Positions 1 to 12,100 of a stretch of DNA of 64,000 bases are shown one piece after another. The DNA is from Gordionus sp. m RMFG-2023 (taxonomy: Eukaryota; Nematomorpha; Gordioida; Chordodea; Parachordodidae). The translations under genes and the position numbers were made by a program. Every line of letters starts with the position of its first letter. Positions within the stretch are counted from its first letter, which is position 1. The notes under the pieces were generated by a model, which saw only the letters and a program-made list of their open reading frames with translations, searched no databases and had not been told where the DNA came from. The stretch lies in NCBI RefSeq assembly GCF_954871325.1, contig NC_088778.1:30675120-30739119 (forward strand), written 5' to 3'.

Positions 1-879
1 CCTATCCAATTTGTAGTATTAGAGTGAGGCAAATAAAAAATTCCTACCCCCATTCCCACCCCCTTATCCCTAAAAATTTTAAAAATAGCGGTTATAAAAA
101 TAAGTGAAACCCCAAAATCATTTTTATAATAAATCAAACATAGCCAAAGGCTTACAATAAATAAGTGGACCTAAAAACCTTCAATAAAATTATAGCGGAA
201 AAAAACCCGCTAAGTAATGCTCCCTTCCCCTCCCTTAGCAAAATCCTGGATATGCCTATGCATGTGAACCATCCCATAATTTGCTTCCTAGGAACTTTGG
301 TTACAAAATTATTTTAAAGTTATTGAATGTATTAATAAATGCTTGAGACGCATCAAATTTATTAATAACATATTATAGGAGATCTTATGCGGATTCATGC
401 AGATCTAGAGAAACTACCTAAACATTGATTCCTATTCCTTATTTGGACAAAGTTTTATTTTTAACCTTAACTAATTAACGGGTTTAGATTTTAGCTTGCA
501 TTTCTCAATTAACAAGACTCATTGATCTTAGAGAAAAGCTTTAAAACTTTTTATAGAACAAACTTTAAACTAAAAATTTAGTGAATTCAACTTAGCATCC
601 TAACCAACGTAGATGGGCGCAATATGTTTTATTCATCCTTCATTAGATTCCATTAGTTTGCATTCTATCATATAGAGAGACTCATAACCATATACATCTC
701 TTTAGTAAAATCCTCTTTATTCCTATGACCTTCTCCTGCGTGACCCCTCCAATGAATAGAAAACATTTGCGGAATACTTAATTAAATATTTTTTAAAATA
801 TTGGAGATTGCTCATTCTAGTAATATCTCCCTGCTATGTTTAGGTAAAAATAAATCAAAAAATGGTCCTTATTGGCCGT

Positions 880-1260
880 AATGATTAACCTAGTCAGAGT
901 AGGAATGTTGAAGAATTAAGAATTGCAGAAGGTCTTCATTTAGGATGCGATATCAGACTGACACATCAATGCGTTAGATGTTCCAAAGTTGATACTAGAG
1001 ATAGACATTCCATTTTTTGGTATAAATCTACAAGTCTTGTCTTGCGAAATAAAGAAATCAATACGTAAATACCTAAAACACTGGATAGGGTTGAATTTTC
1101 CAATTCAGATTGAATCAGTAGGTCTTTCATTTCTTACTAACGTAGGCACGGATGGGGTCAATATGACTCCTTAACATAGAGGGAGGCCATTCATATGGGA
1201 TTACTCATGTGTTACAGAATTTTTTTTAAAAAAAATTAAATGCTGATCTTATCGACTCAA
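880..1260 (+). mobile_element. Decayed retroelement relic (RT-downstream region)
   Basis: The plus strand carries a string of weak similarities, in order, to the region that follows the reverse transcriptase in a widespread class of animal retroelement polyproteins: a GLxLG...LTHxCxxC segment, then an E-S-V-G-L segment, a DG-x-N-M-T-P segment and a final RPFxWD segment. The order and spacing match that family, probably non-LTR. The copy is old and broken, and no ends or target duplications were found. This is recalled family knowledge, not a database hit. Confidence 0.5.
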
Positions 1261-1825
1261 CTGAGAACCTCAAGATTAATTAATATTGAAGATTTTAATC
1301 TCTATTCCATATTCACATCTCTGATTGCATATATGACCTTTTTTTAAAAATTCAAAAACACTTTCTTTAACTGTAAGACCTAAGTAAAATGTGGTTAAAG
1401 CGTTGATTTAATTATTAGTTATTGCATTATTATTTACCCTGCATTCACAGTTAGCGCAAATTCACGACGAAGTATATAAAAATCCATAAAATACCGCGTT
1501 TTTTGCAAATTTCGCCACGAAATCGCGTTTAACTATATGATCACGTAACATCACAAGGATTTCCAGCAATTTGTACCTTAAAACATGAATGAAAATATAT
1601 AGCTGTTTCTATATTAATTTATTTAATATTAAATTTAATAAAATAAACTAGGGATTTAAAAAATTTTAAGATTTATGACCTTTAACGGTATTTTTTTAAT
1701 TTCACGGGCATCTAGTCGTGGTATTCTTCTGGAGATCAGGAACTTATTAAGCGGGATTGCGCAACTTAAATAGGAACGTATGTCAGATCTAGTTGCAAGG
1801 TTTACTACATTGACTAGTAGACTAC

Positions 1826-2052
1826 AAGTGTTATTAAACGGCCCAATTAGGGGAGATTTTTAAAAATGGCCCTATTAAGATTATAATCAAAATGATATTA
1901 TGAAAGCCAGGAGAATTTGCTCATAAATGGCCAGAAAGGTTTTGAAATCTATTTGCCAAATAGGGAGGCTTACATAATATCATTTTGGCTATAATCTTAA
2001 TCGGGCCATTTTTAAAAATCGACTCTAATCAAGGCTTTTTTTACAACACTTA
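1826..2052. repeat. Fold-back hAT-type miniature element (TAGTGTTG family)
   Basis: About 227 bp, almost one long imperfect palindrome, starting AAGTGTTATTAAACGG and ending in the inverted form. It is flanked by the perfect 8-bp direct repeat TAGACTAC at 1818-1825 and 2053-2060. An 8-bp target duplication is the hAT superfamily hallmark. It is non-coding. Confidence 0.8.
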
Positions 2053-2665
2053 TAGACTACCCTATTTTTTAAAAAAAAATTTTTGAAAGCTACCACACTG
2101 AACTCAATTACCAGAATTTTGCTACGTCTTTTTTGAAATTTCCTAAAATATGCAACAAAATCTACAATAGTAAAATATTTTTTTCTTGGAGTCTCATTTA
2201 TAGAAAGGATTAAGAACATCTGATATTGATGATTAGTTTGACGAGATGAGGTCTTTAGATTCTATTTTTTTATACTGTAGGTAAGGTATCTGTTTTGAAT
2301 GATGCAAACAGGATCTTGAAGTTAAAACGTTTGGAAATTTTTTTGGTATTCGCAGAAATTTTAAAACATTTATTTAGATAACATTTTAAAGGGTTTTGAT
2401 TTATTGAATACTAGTCACTAACCGCGACAACAAAATCTAAGAGTCAATAAATTTAATTTTTAAAAATCTGTGGGTATGCCAATGGGGTAGGCATGGAATA
2501 AAGCGGATTTAGTATTTTAGTTCTGCTGCAAAAATATTTATTAGTGTCATTTCTTCTATAATGTGATTTAATCACAGGAGATGATTTAATGTGAGCTTTA
2601 ACTTCTTTTTTTATAATGTTTGCCACTTATATAGGCAGTAAAGATTATATCTTTTTTTTTTGTAT

Positions 2666-2944
2666 CAGAGGCCTGCATAAATACCAATTACACTGCCCAG
2701 CCCGGATATTTTTTTTAAAATTTAAAAAATTTTTCTGCCAGGCCCGGTTTTTATATTTTTCGGATTTTTTAAAAACATTTTAATTTTATTATTATATTAT
2801 GGCGTTTTAAAATATTTGGTTTTAAAATATAAAGCCCAGCCCGACCCGAGTATTTAAAAAAAATTCAGGTTCGGCCCGGGTATACAAAATATGGCCCGAC
2901 CTGTATATTCGGGCCGGTCTTAGGGCTGGTCCTACAGGTCTGTG
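2666..2944. repeat. GGCCCGG-rich miniature element with CAGAGRCCT ends
   Basis: It begins CAGAGGCCTGCA and ends with the inverted form TACAGGTCTGTG. The interior alternates AT-rich runs with blocks such as GCCCGACC and CGGGCCGG, quite unlike the surrounding DNA. Relatives occur near 8690-8860, 34320-34510, 38590-38945, 40357-40519, 47230-47310 and 60468-60550. I see no convincing target duplication for this copy. Confidence 0.65.
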
Positions 2945-3261
2945 ATATACATAAAGTTGGCAGGAAAAATTGTTTATATACTCGTAATTTTGCTTCTTTG
3001 CAGGTTGAAATGATAAAAGAGTTAAATTCTTGCGAGTAAATTAATAAATATTACAATTTAACCCTAATTAACTCTGCTCTTTACAATGCGCCAAAATTTA
3101 TTTAATCAAATCCAATTATATATATTTAGGAAAATATTTAAATTAATCTTGATGATTGACTTTACGATTAATTGATAAAGACCATAAAATTAATATATAA
3201 ATGTAGATATCATTTATTTAAAAATTTTTAATTTGTTTTAAAATGGCATTAACAGGTCGTG

Positions 3262-3455
3262 TTTGTTAAACGGCTTGATTTGTAAAAAACAGTTAGCCCA
3301 ATAATTTCGCCAAAAAAACATTACGCAAGCCTGGAGATTTTGATCATAGTTGGCAAAAAGATTTGGGCATCCTCTAGGTTGGCTTAATATTATTTTGACT
3401 ATAAAATTAAAATTGGCGAAATCGGGTCATTTAACATCACTGGTAACATAACAGG
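3262..3455. repeat. Diverged copy of the TAGTGTTG fold-back family
   Basis: It contains TAAACGGCTTGATTTG, an ACGCAAGCCTGGAGATTTT arm and a terminal ATTTAACATCACT, in the same order as the intact copies at 39117 and 51401. The ends are worn and I did not find a duplication. Confidence 0.55.
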
Positions 3456-6400
3456 GTCACATTTTTAAATAATTGTTTTGCACTAATTTATGAAGAAAAT
3501 AGTCGTTCTAAATTATAACCAATATTTTATAAATAAAAGGTAAATATTTTTAAGTATTTGTATGATATACTTAAATATTTTGTAAAAATTATCTCTATTA
3601 TAGTAATTCTATGAAATTATCGCTGCGAAGAATATGCTATACCGCATCGTTGCGTTATTAACAAAATCAGGCCAATAAATAGGCATAATTTATTAATATG
3701 GAGCGAAACGATGATAAAATTTGAAAAATACGTGTTGGGCTTGCGAGGCGACATATATTTCAAAAATGTCGATAAGCGAATATCGTACAGTTTGAAAACA
3801 AAACGCGTTTTAGTATAAGGGAGACCTAAGTTATATAGAAGAATTGGTTTTTGTAAATTATATTATCGTCTGCCTTTTTATTTTATTAATTTCTAAATAT
3901 TACATTTGAGAAGATAGCTTTTTGTACATTTTATATATTAAATTACAAATAAAAACAATTAGGAATGCATTTTAATTCCCTTCCTCCATCTTATTATTCT
4001 TTTCTGGGAAACCCTGCGTTCAGTTAGCGCGACGTATTAAGGTTTTAAAACGCTCAATTTTCGCGCAGTAAAAATAATGTAATATATAAATTGTATTGTG
4101 GTGAATCATCGGAAATTGGGCAAATGTTTTGTATTGAAAAATTAAAAAAAAGATAAAATATTGATTAAAATTTAAATAATATTATTTGCCGCAATCGATT
4201 TCTCGTAATTTATAATAAAATTGAAATTTAAGAAATATAAAACCCCATTTTGTTGATTTTTTAAATCAATCCTACGCATGCGCCATATTTAATTTTTCTC
4301 TTTATGAAAATTCCGAAATTTCTTTTTTCCCATTTTTATTTATTTATTTTTTTTAATGAACCTGACCTTGGAAATAATAAAAAATAAATAAATATTTTTT
4401 TTGTTTAAAAAAAAATGGGGTAAAATAAAAAAATAATAAAAAGATGGAGGGGAAAAAATGAATTTTATTTTTTTCTTCAAAAAAGATGAAAATACATAAG
4501 GTGCGGAATATTAAGGTTAAAAAAAATGGCGGATTCAGAAAAATAGGAAAAAAAAAATAACAATGATGTCTTCAATCTAATTTAAATATTTACATCTGAA
4601 AATATATTTTGGGCAGGTGATTATTAAGGACCATCGCATCGAGGAGACAATATAGAATCTTTTGTAATTTTATCAGCCCTCAAGTCTTATTTTTGTTATA
4701 AGGACTTCCTTCCCCCATCCATATACTGAATAATCTCAAAAAATTTTTTTTTTGTAAAAATCAAATTTGCATAAAATAAATCAATAACAAATTTTGTTTA
4801 CGTCATCGTTTAAAAAAGCTTATGGTTGTTTTGTTGGCCCAGAAAAAAAATAAAATATAATATTTAAAATTCAAAAATAAATAAATGTGGAAAAAAAAGA
4901 AAATGGAAAGAAAAAAATAGGGAAGAATGAAAAAAGGGGGGGGGGGGGTGTTATTTATTTAAAAATAAGTTTATTATTTGCACAAAAATATCATTTTTTT
5001 TAAAAAAAAAATACTTTTTTATAATTTTTTCTTTTATATAAAAATCCCAATTCATCTAAGATCTTAGGAATAATGAGTGATCAGATTCTGAAATTCTAAA
5101 CACTCACCTCAAGAAAAAGAAGAAGGTAAAAAAAATAAATCATTTCTTTCTTTTGCCAAAAAAAACACGTTTATTTATTATTTAGCAATGAGCTAAGCTC
5201 ATTTGGTTTTTTGTGATTTCATCCTCATTTTAGTAATTGTAATAAAAATTTGAATTTGTTTAATCACGAGGAAAATATCGACTTATTTAAATGTACAAAA
5301 TAAATGGCTTCAATAATATAATTATTTGGATTGCACTAAAAATATTAGCTTCTTTAACTATAAAAAAAAATAGAATTGCAGTGCTTATTAATCAAATGTA
5401 TTATAAATTTGGGAGATACTTTAAAAGTTACTAATTTTTTAAAACTATAGTTGCTATTTTTTCGTTAATTATATAAATTAATTTTTTTAAAAGGAACTAG
5501 TTTGTTAATTAACAGTTGTTATTTTTAAAAATTCAATTAAGGGTCTTATTCCGCTTTTTAAATCGATTAGAATTCACGTGAATCACGCCTCTTTGAGTAG
5601 TTTGAAAATCTTTAATTTTTCTAAATGTTAGATCTATAATTTTTGTAGAAGAGTTTGTTTTTCTATATTTTAAATATTAAGAATAGAATAAAAACAAATC
5701 TTTTAATTCCGTGTCTATTTTAAACGAAATAAACTAATTCAATATCTAAAATATCGAAAATTATAATTTATACCACATTTTATACTACTATTTATATGAT
5801 CTCCTTAAGATTTTAATCAAAATATTTTATAAACTGGTAAATTTACTCATAGGTGGTAGAAAGGTTTGGACCTCTATTTGCCAAATCTCGAGGCTTGCAT
5901 AATATTATCTTGGCTAAGATCTTAATCCAGTCGTTTAACATTAACATCTTGAAATGGTATTGGTGCTGCGTGAAAAAAAATTAACTTTAAATACAGCATA
6001 AACCCTCTTATAATAGTTCCTAAATAGACCTAAAGTAGTGGCGTAACTGAGGAACGTAAAGGCGGTTTCTCTCTCAATTTAAGTTCGTTATATATTTTCT
6101 TCAGGTATGACCGGTTGCTTATTTATGATCAACAACGGCGTTTCGCATTAAAGATATCATCGATCGGTGGTCTGCCGAATTTTACACCATCTTTTATATC
6201 GGCGACAGCGTAATTTATATATCCAAAGGCGTGCCCAATTGAGTTTTTTTTTATTCATCAAGAGTCAAGACATTTAGTTTCCATTTTTTTTATATCATTG
6301 CTTTAAAAAGAAATTGTTTATCTACGTTGCATCCAAAAAATTCATATCATCTATTGGCCAAAGTCGCATGCCTTATTTCTACTGGATCCCCAAAGGCCTA

Positions 6401-8510
6401 ATTCGGGTTTACTTATCGATTATTTCTAAAATATTTGTCGCCTCAATTTGATTATATTTTTCGAAAATTGTTAACTAACTGCAATTTCTTAAATATTCTT
6501 AATTAAACCTAAAAAAATGAAATCCCTGCTAAAAAAAATATATTTTATTTACTTCTGAGATTTATCAGAAGCTTTGCTGCACTTTAATTTTTTCCCTTAT
6601 ATGCAATAAATATTTATAAGTTTGGGTATAGTGTTGTTTAAAAATCTCGATTTCACCGATTTTTTAAAAGACCACTAAATCAAGATTTGCGTCAAAGAAA
6701 TTGATAGAATAGGACCAAACACTTCTACCGTCTTTTGCTGAAATCTTGAGGTCTAAGTAATATTTAGAGTTTTTGGCAATGGCTAAAGAAAGATAGGCAT
6801 GATCCGCTACTTTGAGGCTCCAATTAAATTTATTTTAAGTTGAGCTATATCTATTTTTTTAAAACCGGAGCTGATGTAAAAAAAATTCCTGGCTGAAGCT
6901 AGCTCTTTTTTTAGTGAGCTACTCAACTATAATAAATGGGTAATGTTATATAGCTTTGGTCGTCATATAGCAATTTTCCAAATGAAAAAATTTAGTAAAC
7001 AACGACTAAATTTGACTCACTTTTATTTTAATATTGCAACCACGCTGTCACCTAACGGATTTCAAAAGAAAACCTGCTCGAATTCAAACCCATAACTATC
7101 CGTTTATTGTTATACGCGTTCCCCGACTATGGCAGAGACGTTACTCGTTGTGCGTAACGATAAAATTACGACGATTCAATATTATAATAAAAAAGATACG
7201 AATCAATAACCGTTCAACACTGCCATCATTCATTTGTACCTATAATAGATATAGATTTAACTTAATAAAATGATAACTTAGTTTAAATTCCTTAAGAATT
7301 TATATTTCTTCCATAAGGTTGACATTGGCAAATCATCATTTGGCGAAATTAAATATTTTCAAAAGAGGAAAAAACAGAAAAGTTTATGTATCTTGGCAAG
7401 TGCATTTTTTTTTAAACTTATTAATTTTTAGAATCTTAAAGGGCCCATTTAAATAAAAAATTTTTGTAAACATCCATTTAATAATAAAATATCCCTAATT
7501 ATAAAAAAAAATAATTTACTGCCTCTAGTAAAATAAAATTAATTCCACTTCAATTAAAATTTTAGAGCTTATATAAAAGAAGGAAAGAAAGAAAGGAAAG
7601 ACGTATAATTTTATCTTAATTCTTTTACTTTCTCGTATTATCATAATAAATAGTATTTTTATTAATATTATTTTGATTTATATTATTATTCCTGCTCAAT
7701 TCTGAAATCGTGAAATAGAAAATAATACAAACTTGGATAATTTCCGAGTTTGAAACAGTAACCTGGAAATGGGGAAAGCTCGTAGACCAGAACCCTCCCC
7801 CCCCCCACTTCACACTCATCTCTAACCAGAGCTTATGTCGCATCGCAACATATGATTTTCAAATTTCGTCATTGTGATGCAACTGTTTCATCACATCGCT
7901 CCAATCATTATTAATTATTATTTACTTGCTTTTGTAAATTACGCCGCTACGAATTAAGCAAATCGCGTTTTATTATAAACAAGACCTAAGGAACCAGAAC
8001 CCGGAACCGCGTTAACTAAAATCAGTACTCCTTTCATTTTTTTATAGAAATAAGAACGACATCTTTTTTTAAAAAAATATTCGGTCATATGGGGATTCAA
8101 CCCTAAATCTGAATTGTTATAAGTATCGGTTCAAAATATGAAATGTATAGGCCGATAACATCAATGTATCATTATTTTCATCAAAAAAGTTTTTTTCGGT
8201 GCAATCTCCAATTTTAATGAATATTTCAAGGTATAAAACGCTTAGATTTTATACATTTAGTTTAGTTATATAGTTTAAACTAGAGAGCTTGCAAGAGACA
8301 TTTTTCGACTCAACCGACCCTACGGGTAAGAGGAGAATCATTTTCCTTACACGACTCGGACATGAAATGATTATAATAAAAAATTATAACCTAAATTCGC
8401 TCTTATTGAGGTTTTATCTTTAGAAAACATTGGCAAAAATTTCCTGGGAGGTGAACATTAATATATTTAGCATGGATGTTACTCATCTCTAATTTCTTTC
8501 CACATAAACA

Positions 8511-8535
8511 ATAAGTATATATATATATATATATT
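8511..8535. repeat. TA dinucleotide microsatellite
   Basis: An uninterrupted run of TA repeats of roughly 24 bp. Similar runs occur at about 38172-38192 and 62288-62312. Confidence 0.85.
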
Positions 8536-8909
8536 TATAATATAATTTTTCTAAGAAGGGAAGGGATTAGTTGGCATGGATGATGCAAGCAAAACTAAAA
8601 ACCTGTATTAAAGAGAAATTAGAAATTATAATCTCTCACATCTTTTCTTCGATACTAAGAAGGAAAACAAAAAATTTGTTGAACAGAGGGCAAGAGTGAT
8701 TTGCATTGGGCCTAATTTTTTCGACCCGACCTTTAACTAATTTTTTTATATATTTATCTCGAAAAGCCCTGCCCGAATAAATTTTCACAAAATTGAACTT
8801 CAAAAAATTTAAGCCTAGCCCGGCCTTTGAAAAAAGTGTTAGGCCCCACCTGAATCTCTCCTTAAAAAATAAGATTTGCAGATCTTTAATGAGCAATATA
8901 TCCTTATTA

Positions 8910-9008
8910 CCCTGCATTCATAGTTAACGCGATTGCGTGGCGAATTATACAAAAACGCGGTATTTTTATATACTCTGCCCCGATTTTGCGTTAACTGTGA
9001 ATGCAGGG
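8910..9008. repeat. Harbinger-like miniature element upstream of the CNC gene
   Basis: 99 bp with inverted ends CCCTGCATTCAYAGTTA...TTAACTGTGAATGCAGGG, flanked on both sides by TTA (8907-8909 and 9009-9011). A 3-bp TTA target site is typical of PIF/Harbinger elements. The right end is 92 bp upstream of the first visible start codon of the CNC gene, so it lies in the 5' untranslated or core promoter region. Relatives occur near 1434, 24774, 40182, 47830, 50395, 59291 and 60290. Confidence 0.7.
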
Positions 9009-9100
9009 TTATGCTAATATACACTTTTCGCATCATTTTTATAAAAATTAAATCGCAATAAAATTATTTTTCCTAATTTTTTTTACGTTATAAGATTTTT

Positions 9101-12100
9101 ATGGATATCCTTGAAGAAATCCTGAACGACACAATTCTCCATCAAAATTCTCAACAGTTAGGAACGATCATAGATTTTTCCACCCAAACGAGGAACAAAT
9201 CCATAATTACGCCTATATCAATTCCAACAGAAAAAATTGTCCGCTCAAAGCAAAGGGATGGCTCATCATCTTCTGATGGTGGTTACTCTTCTTCCGCCAC
9301 ACTTTATAGTCCTGTCAAAAAAATGCATCCATCTAACGCGGAAGAATACATCGAAAAAAATGGCCGCTCTCGTTCTGCTAGTTATAAATTCGATATAGAT
9401 AACGGAAATTATCTTGCACAGAAAAATGGGTATAATAAGCTTGATCGTAACGAAAACCGAATCAACGAATCGGGGAATTATGAAAGCGATATATTAACTA
9501 ACGGAAGTACGGATTTATCGTTCAATGCAGAATTTGAAAGTGGGAAGGAAATGGTGAGAGACTTTACGGGCAGCTTGGAATATTTGAACAACATCGATTT
9601 CGAGGAAAGAAATTATGCTGCCGTAAGTACTAGTATTACTAAGTCCGATCTGAATAATTTATTGATATCGTCAAATCTATTTAATTTTGATGATATAATT
9701 TCCAAGAGCAATAGTGCAAGGGATCATGTAACTTTTATATTATTTTTCCAAAATAATAATAATTTAATTTTTCTTGAAATTTAGGATAGCAGACGATACG
9801 ATAATTCGCAAAATAATGTACCTGAACAAAAGCCCGAAGTATTTCCTTTGGAGGTTTGTTTAATTTCTGCAAGTTGCACATTTTTTTATATTTTTATTAA
9901 AAATAGATTCCAGTCAATCAATCACATGCCGTAAATCAAATTATCACTACACTCAACCAGCACGACGAGGATAATGAAAATATGAAAGTCTTAAACCATG
10001 CATTCGATTTATCCCAACAAGAAAAAATTGTCAAAAGTGAAAATGAGTTACTAGATCATTATTCGCCTCAAACCCTGACTACCTCTATATATGACGAAGC
10101 GGCCATCAGTGAAAAAATGATAAGCATGACCCATAAATTGCAAAATGACTCCCTCATTATCAATGCACTTACCACGGATGAGATATCCAACAACGATTAT
10201 CCTCAGTCGAATGGACCTTTCTCCCCACGTATAAATCAGGGTAAAAGTATTGAAGCTTCGAAAAATACATATGACGATCTTAAAAAGCTACAAGATCAAC
10301 CATTAAGGTCTTCAACCCCAGTCTACTCATCCCCGTATAATATGATGATTTCGGATTTAATGCATCCCGATCAATTTATCCTAGCATCAAGTTCATCTTT
10401 TTCGAAAATAATAGATTTTCCAAAATCAATTACTTCAAGTTCATCCAGCAATGAGAGTTCATTCTCTAACTTATTCTCCATGCCCCAATCTTTGAGATGC
10501 GACGAAATGTGTACTATGATGACAAATAACATCGAAAATAATTCAGAGCGAGAAAATGGAACCAATATTAAATTAATCAAATCGGAGAATCCATTATTAT
10601 CTGTAAATATTTAATAATTTTTGTTTTGTTTTGTTTTGTTTTTAAATGATTTATTTTTGAATATTCAATTTTTTGGTCCAGGTTTACTGTGATGAGAGTC
10701 CTCCCATAATAGATATGTAGCGTTATTTTAACACTTTAAATATATTGGCGGCCATGTTTATAGATATATTAAATATCCATGAAAATAAATTGAAAACTCA
10801 TTAAATCATTTTTAATATATTGGCCACTAAAATGTCTCTTCAAATTTATTGGCGGCCATATTTATTTGAGTTGAATCTCAATTTTTTTACCACTTTAAAA
10901 ATTTTAGCGGCCTTCTTTGTAAATATACAAAATACTCATTATAAAATGGGTACCTTAAAATGAATACTATGATATAAAAATTAGTACCATGGTTTGATAA
11001 TTTTGATGATTCAAATATAAATTAATTCCTCCTTCACCATTTTTTTACAATTTAAAAAAATAATAAATAATTCTCAAATGTTAAAATGTATACAATATTT
11101 ACTTCATAACATTATTCAGTCTTTGCTCTTAGGAATTGACATTATCCTATCCCCAAGACTGATTATATTTTTTAAACTTCTTCTGAAAGCCACGATGTAT
11201 AAGTAATATCATCTTTGGATATAAAAAAGGGTCAAATAAAAATTTCCGATATGATTGGAAATTACTTATATATAATTTGCCCATTTTGATGATTTTTTCA
11301 TGACACATTCAGGAAGCGACCTTAAATTGCAGGGTGGATTCCTTTGACAACATCCAGCATTATCTACAAAACATGCAAACCCAGCAATCTATTATTAACC
11401 ACGCTCTCGAGGTCTTAAACCCTAACGAAGGTCCCAATTGGAATTATTCAAATATTGATCCCAATATTAACATCAAAGCCTCACCACCCGTGGATAATAA
11501 CGGTTCAAGGGATAATCAAAACGAAAGTAACCATGTTATCCCTCATAATAACTTCAGTCATTTCATAGATTCCAATGATAACCCGAATCATCTTAACGCA
11601 AATCTCAGCGTCCTACAACAATACGAAAACATGGAGAATAGCATAGCAGCGGGTGTAAACAACGTTAATAACAACGCAATGCACGCATTGAATGGTCCTT
11701 ATTGGCCACACCTAGGCCGCCAGGTTATGTTGCGCGGCCATCATCCCCATAACGCCGTGCCTATTCCATTGCTTAATGATCTGTTGATGGCTGGGACTAA
11801 TCCGCTCACTCAAAATATACATAACATGCGCATGAATCACCCCAATTTTAATATCGAAAACGTGAATAACATGTGTTACAATAACACCGCCCCATTTCCC
11901 ACCATGTCATCTCCTATCTCCTTCGCCAATAAAATGCGGCAAAAGTTTAGGCGGTCGCCCTCTCCTCCCATTTTAAATTCTCGTTCTCTTTCTCAGGTCC
12001 TTAACGTTTCTCACAGAAATTCTGCCGATATTTGTAACAATAACGAGAACAAGATAATCAGATCTTTATTAAGGCAAGACATATCAAGTGGTTATACCTA

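Larger units (their letters stand above)
1..9000. other. Non-coding 5' region with transposon debris, no supported host gene
   Basis: No stretch here has the sustained coding character of the two real genes. The few open frames of 60-90 codons have no recognisable domain. What can be seen is a decayed retroelement relic at about 880-1260, fold-back miniature elements near 1826-2052 and 3262-3455, a GGCCCGG-rich element at 2666-2944, small palindromic elements near 1434-1530 and 8910-9008, and long AT-rich low-complexity tracts (about 4300-5200). The 5' untranslated exons and promoter of the CNC gene may lie in this stretch, but I cannot point to them. Confidence 0.6.

Noticed and set aside
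7034-7273. 79-codon open frame on the plus strand
   Set aside because: It ends in AT-rich filler and has no recognisable domain or splice context; it reads as chance.
8636-9036. Two overlapping minus-strand open frames before the CNC gene
   Set aside because: They run through a GGCCCGG-family remnant and the Harbinger-like element; not genes.
10371-10580. Minus-strand open frame opposite CNC exon 3
   Set aside because: A shadow of the true coding frame; the plus-strand reading is in phase with its neighbouring exons.
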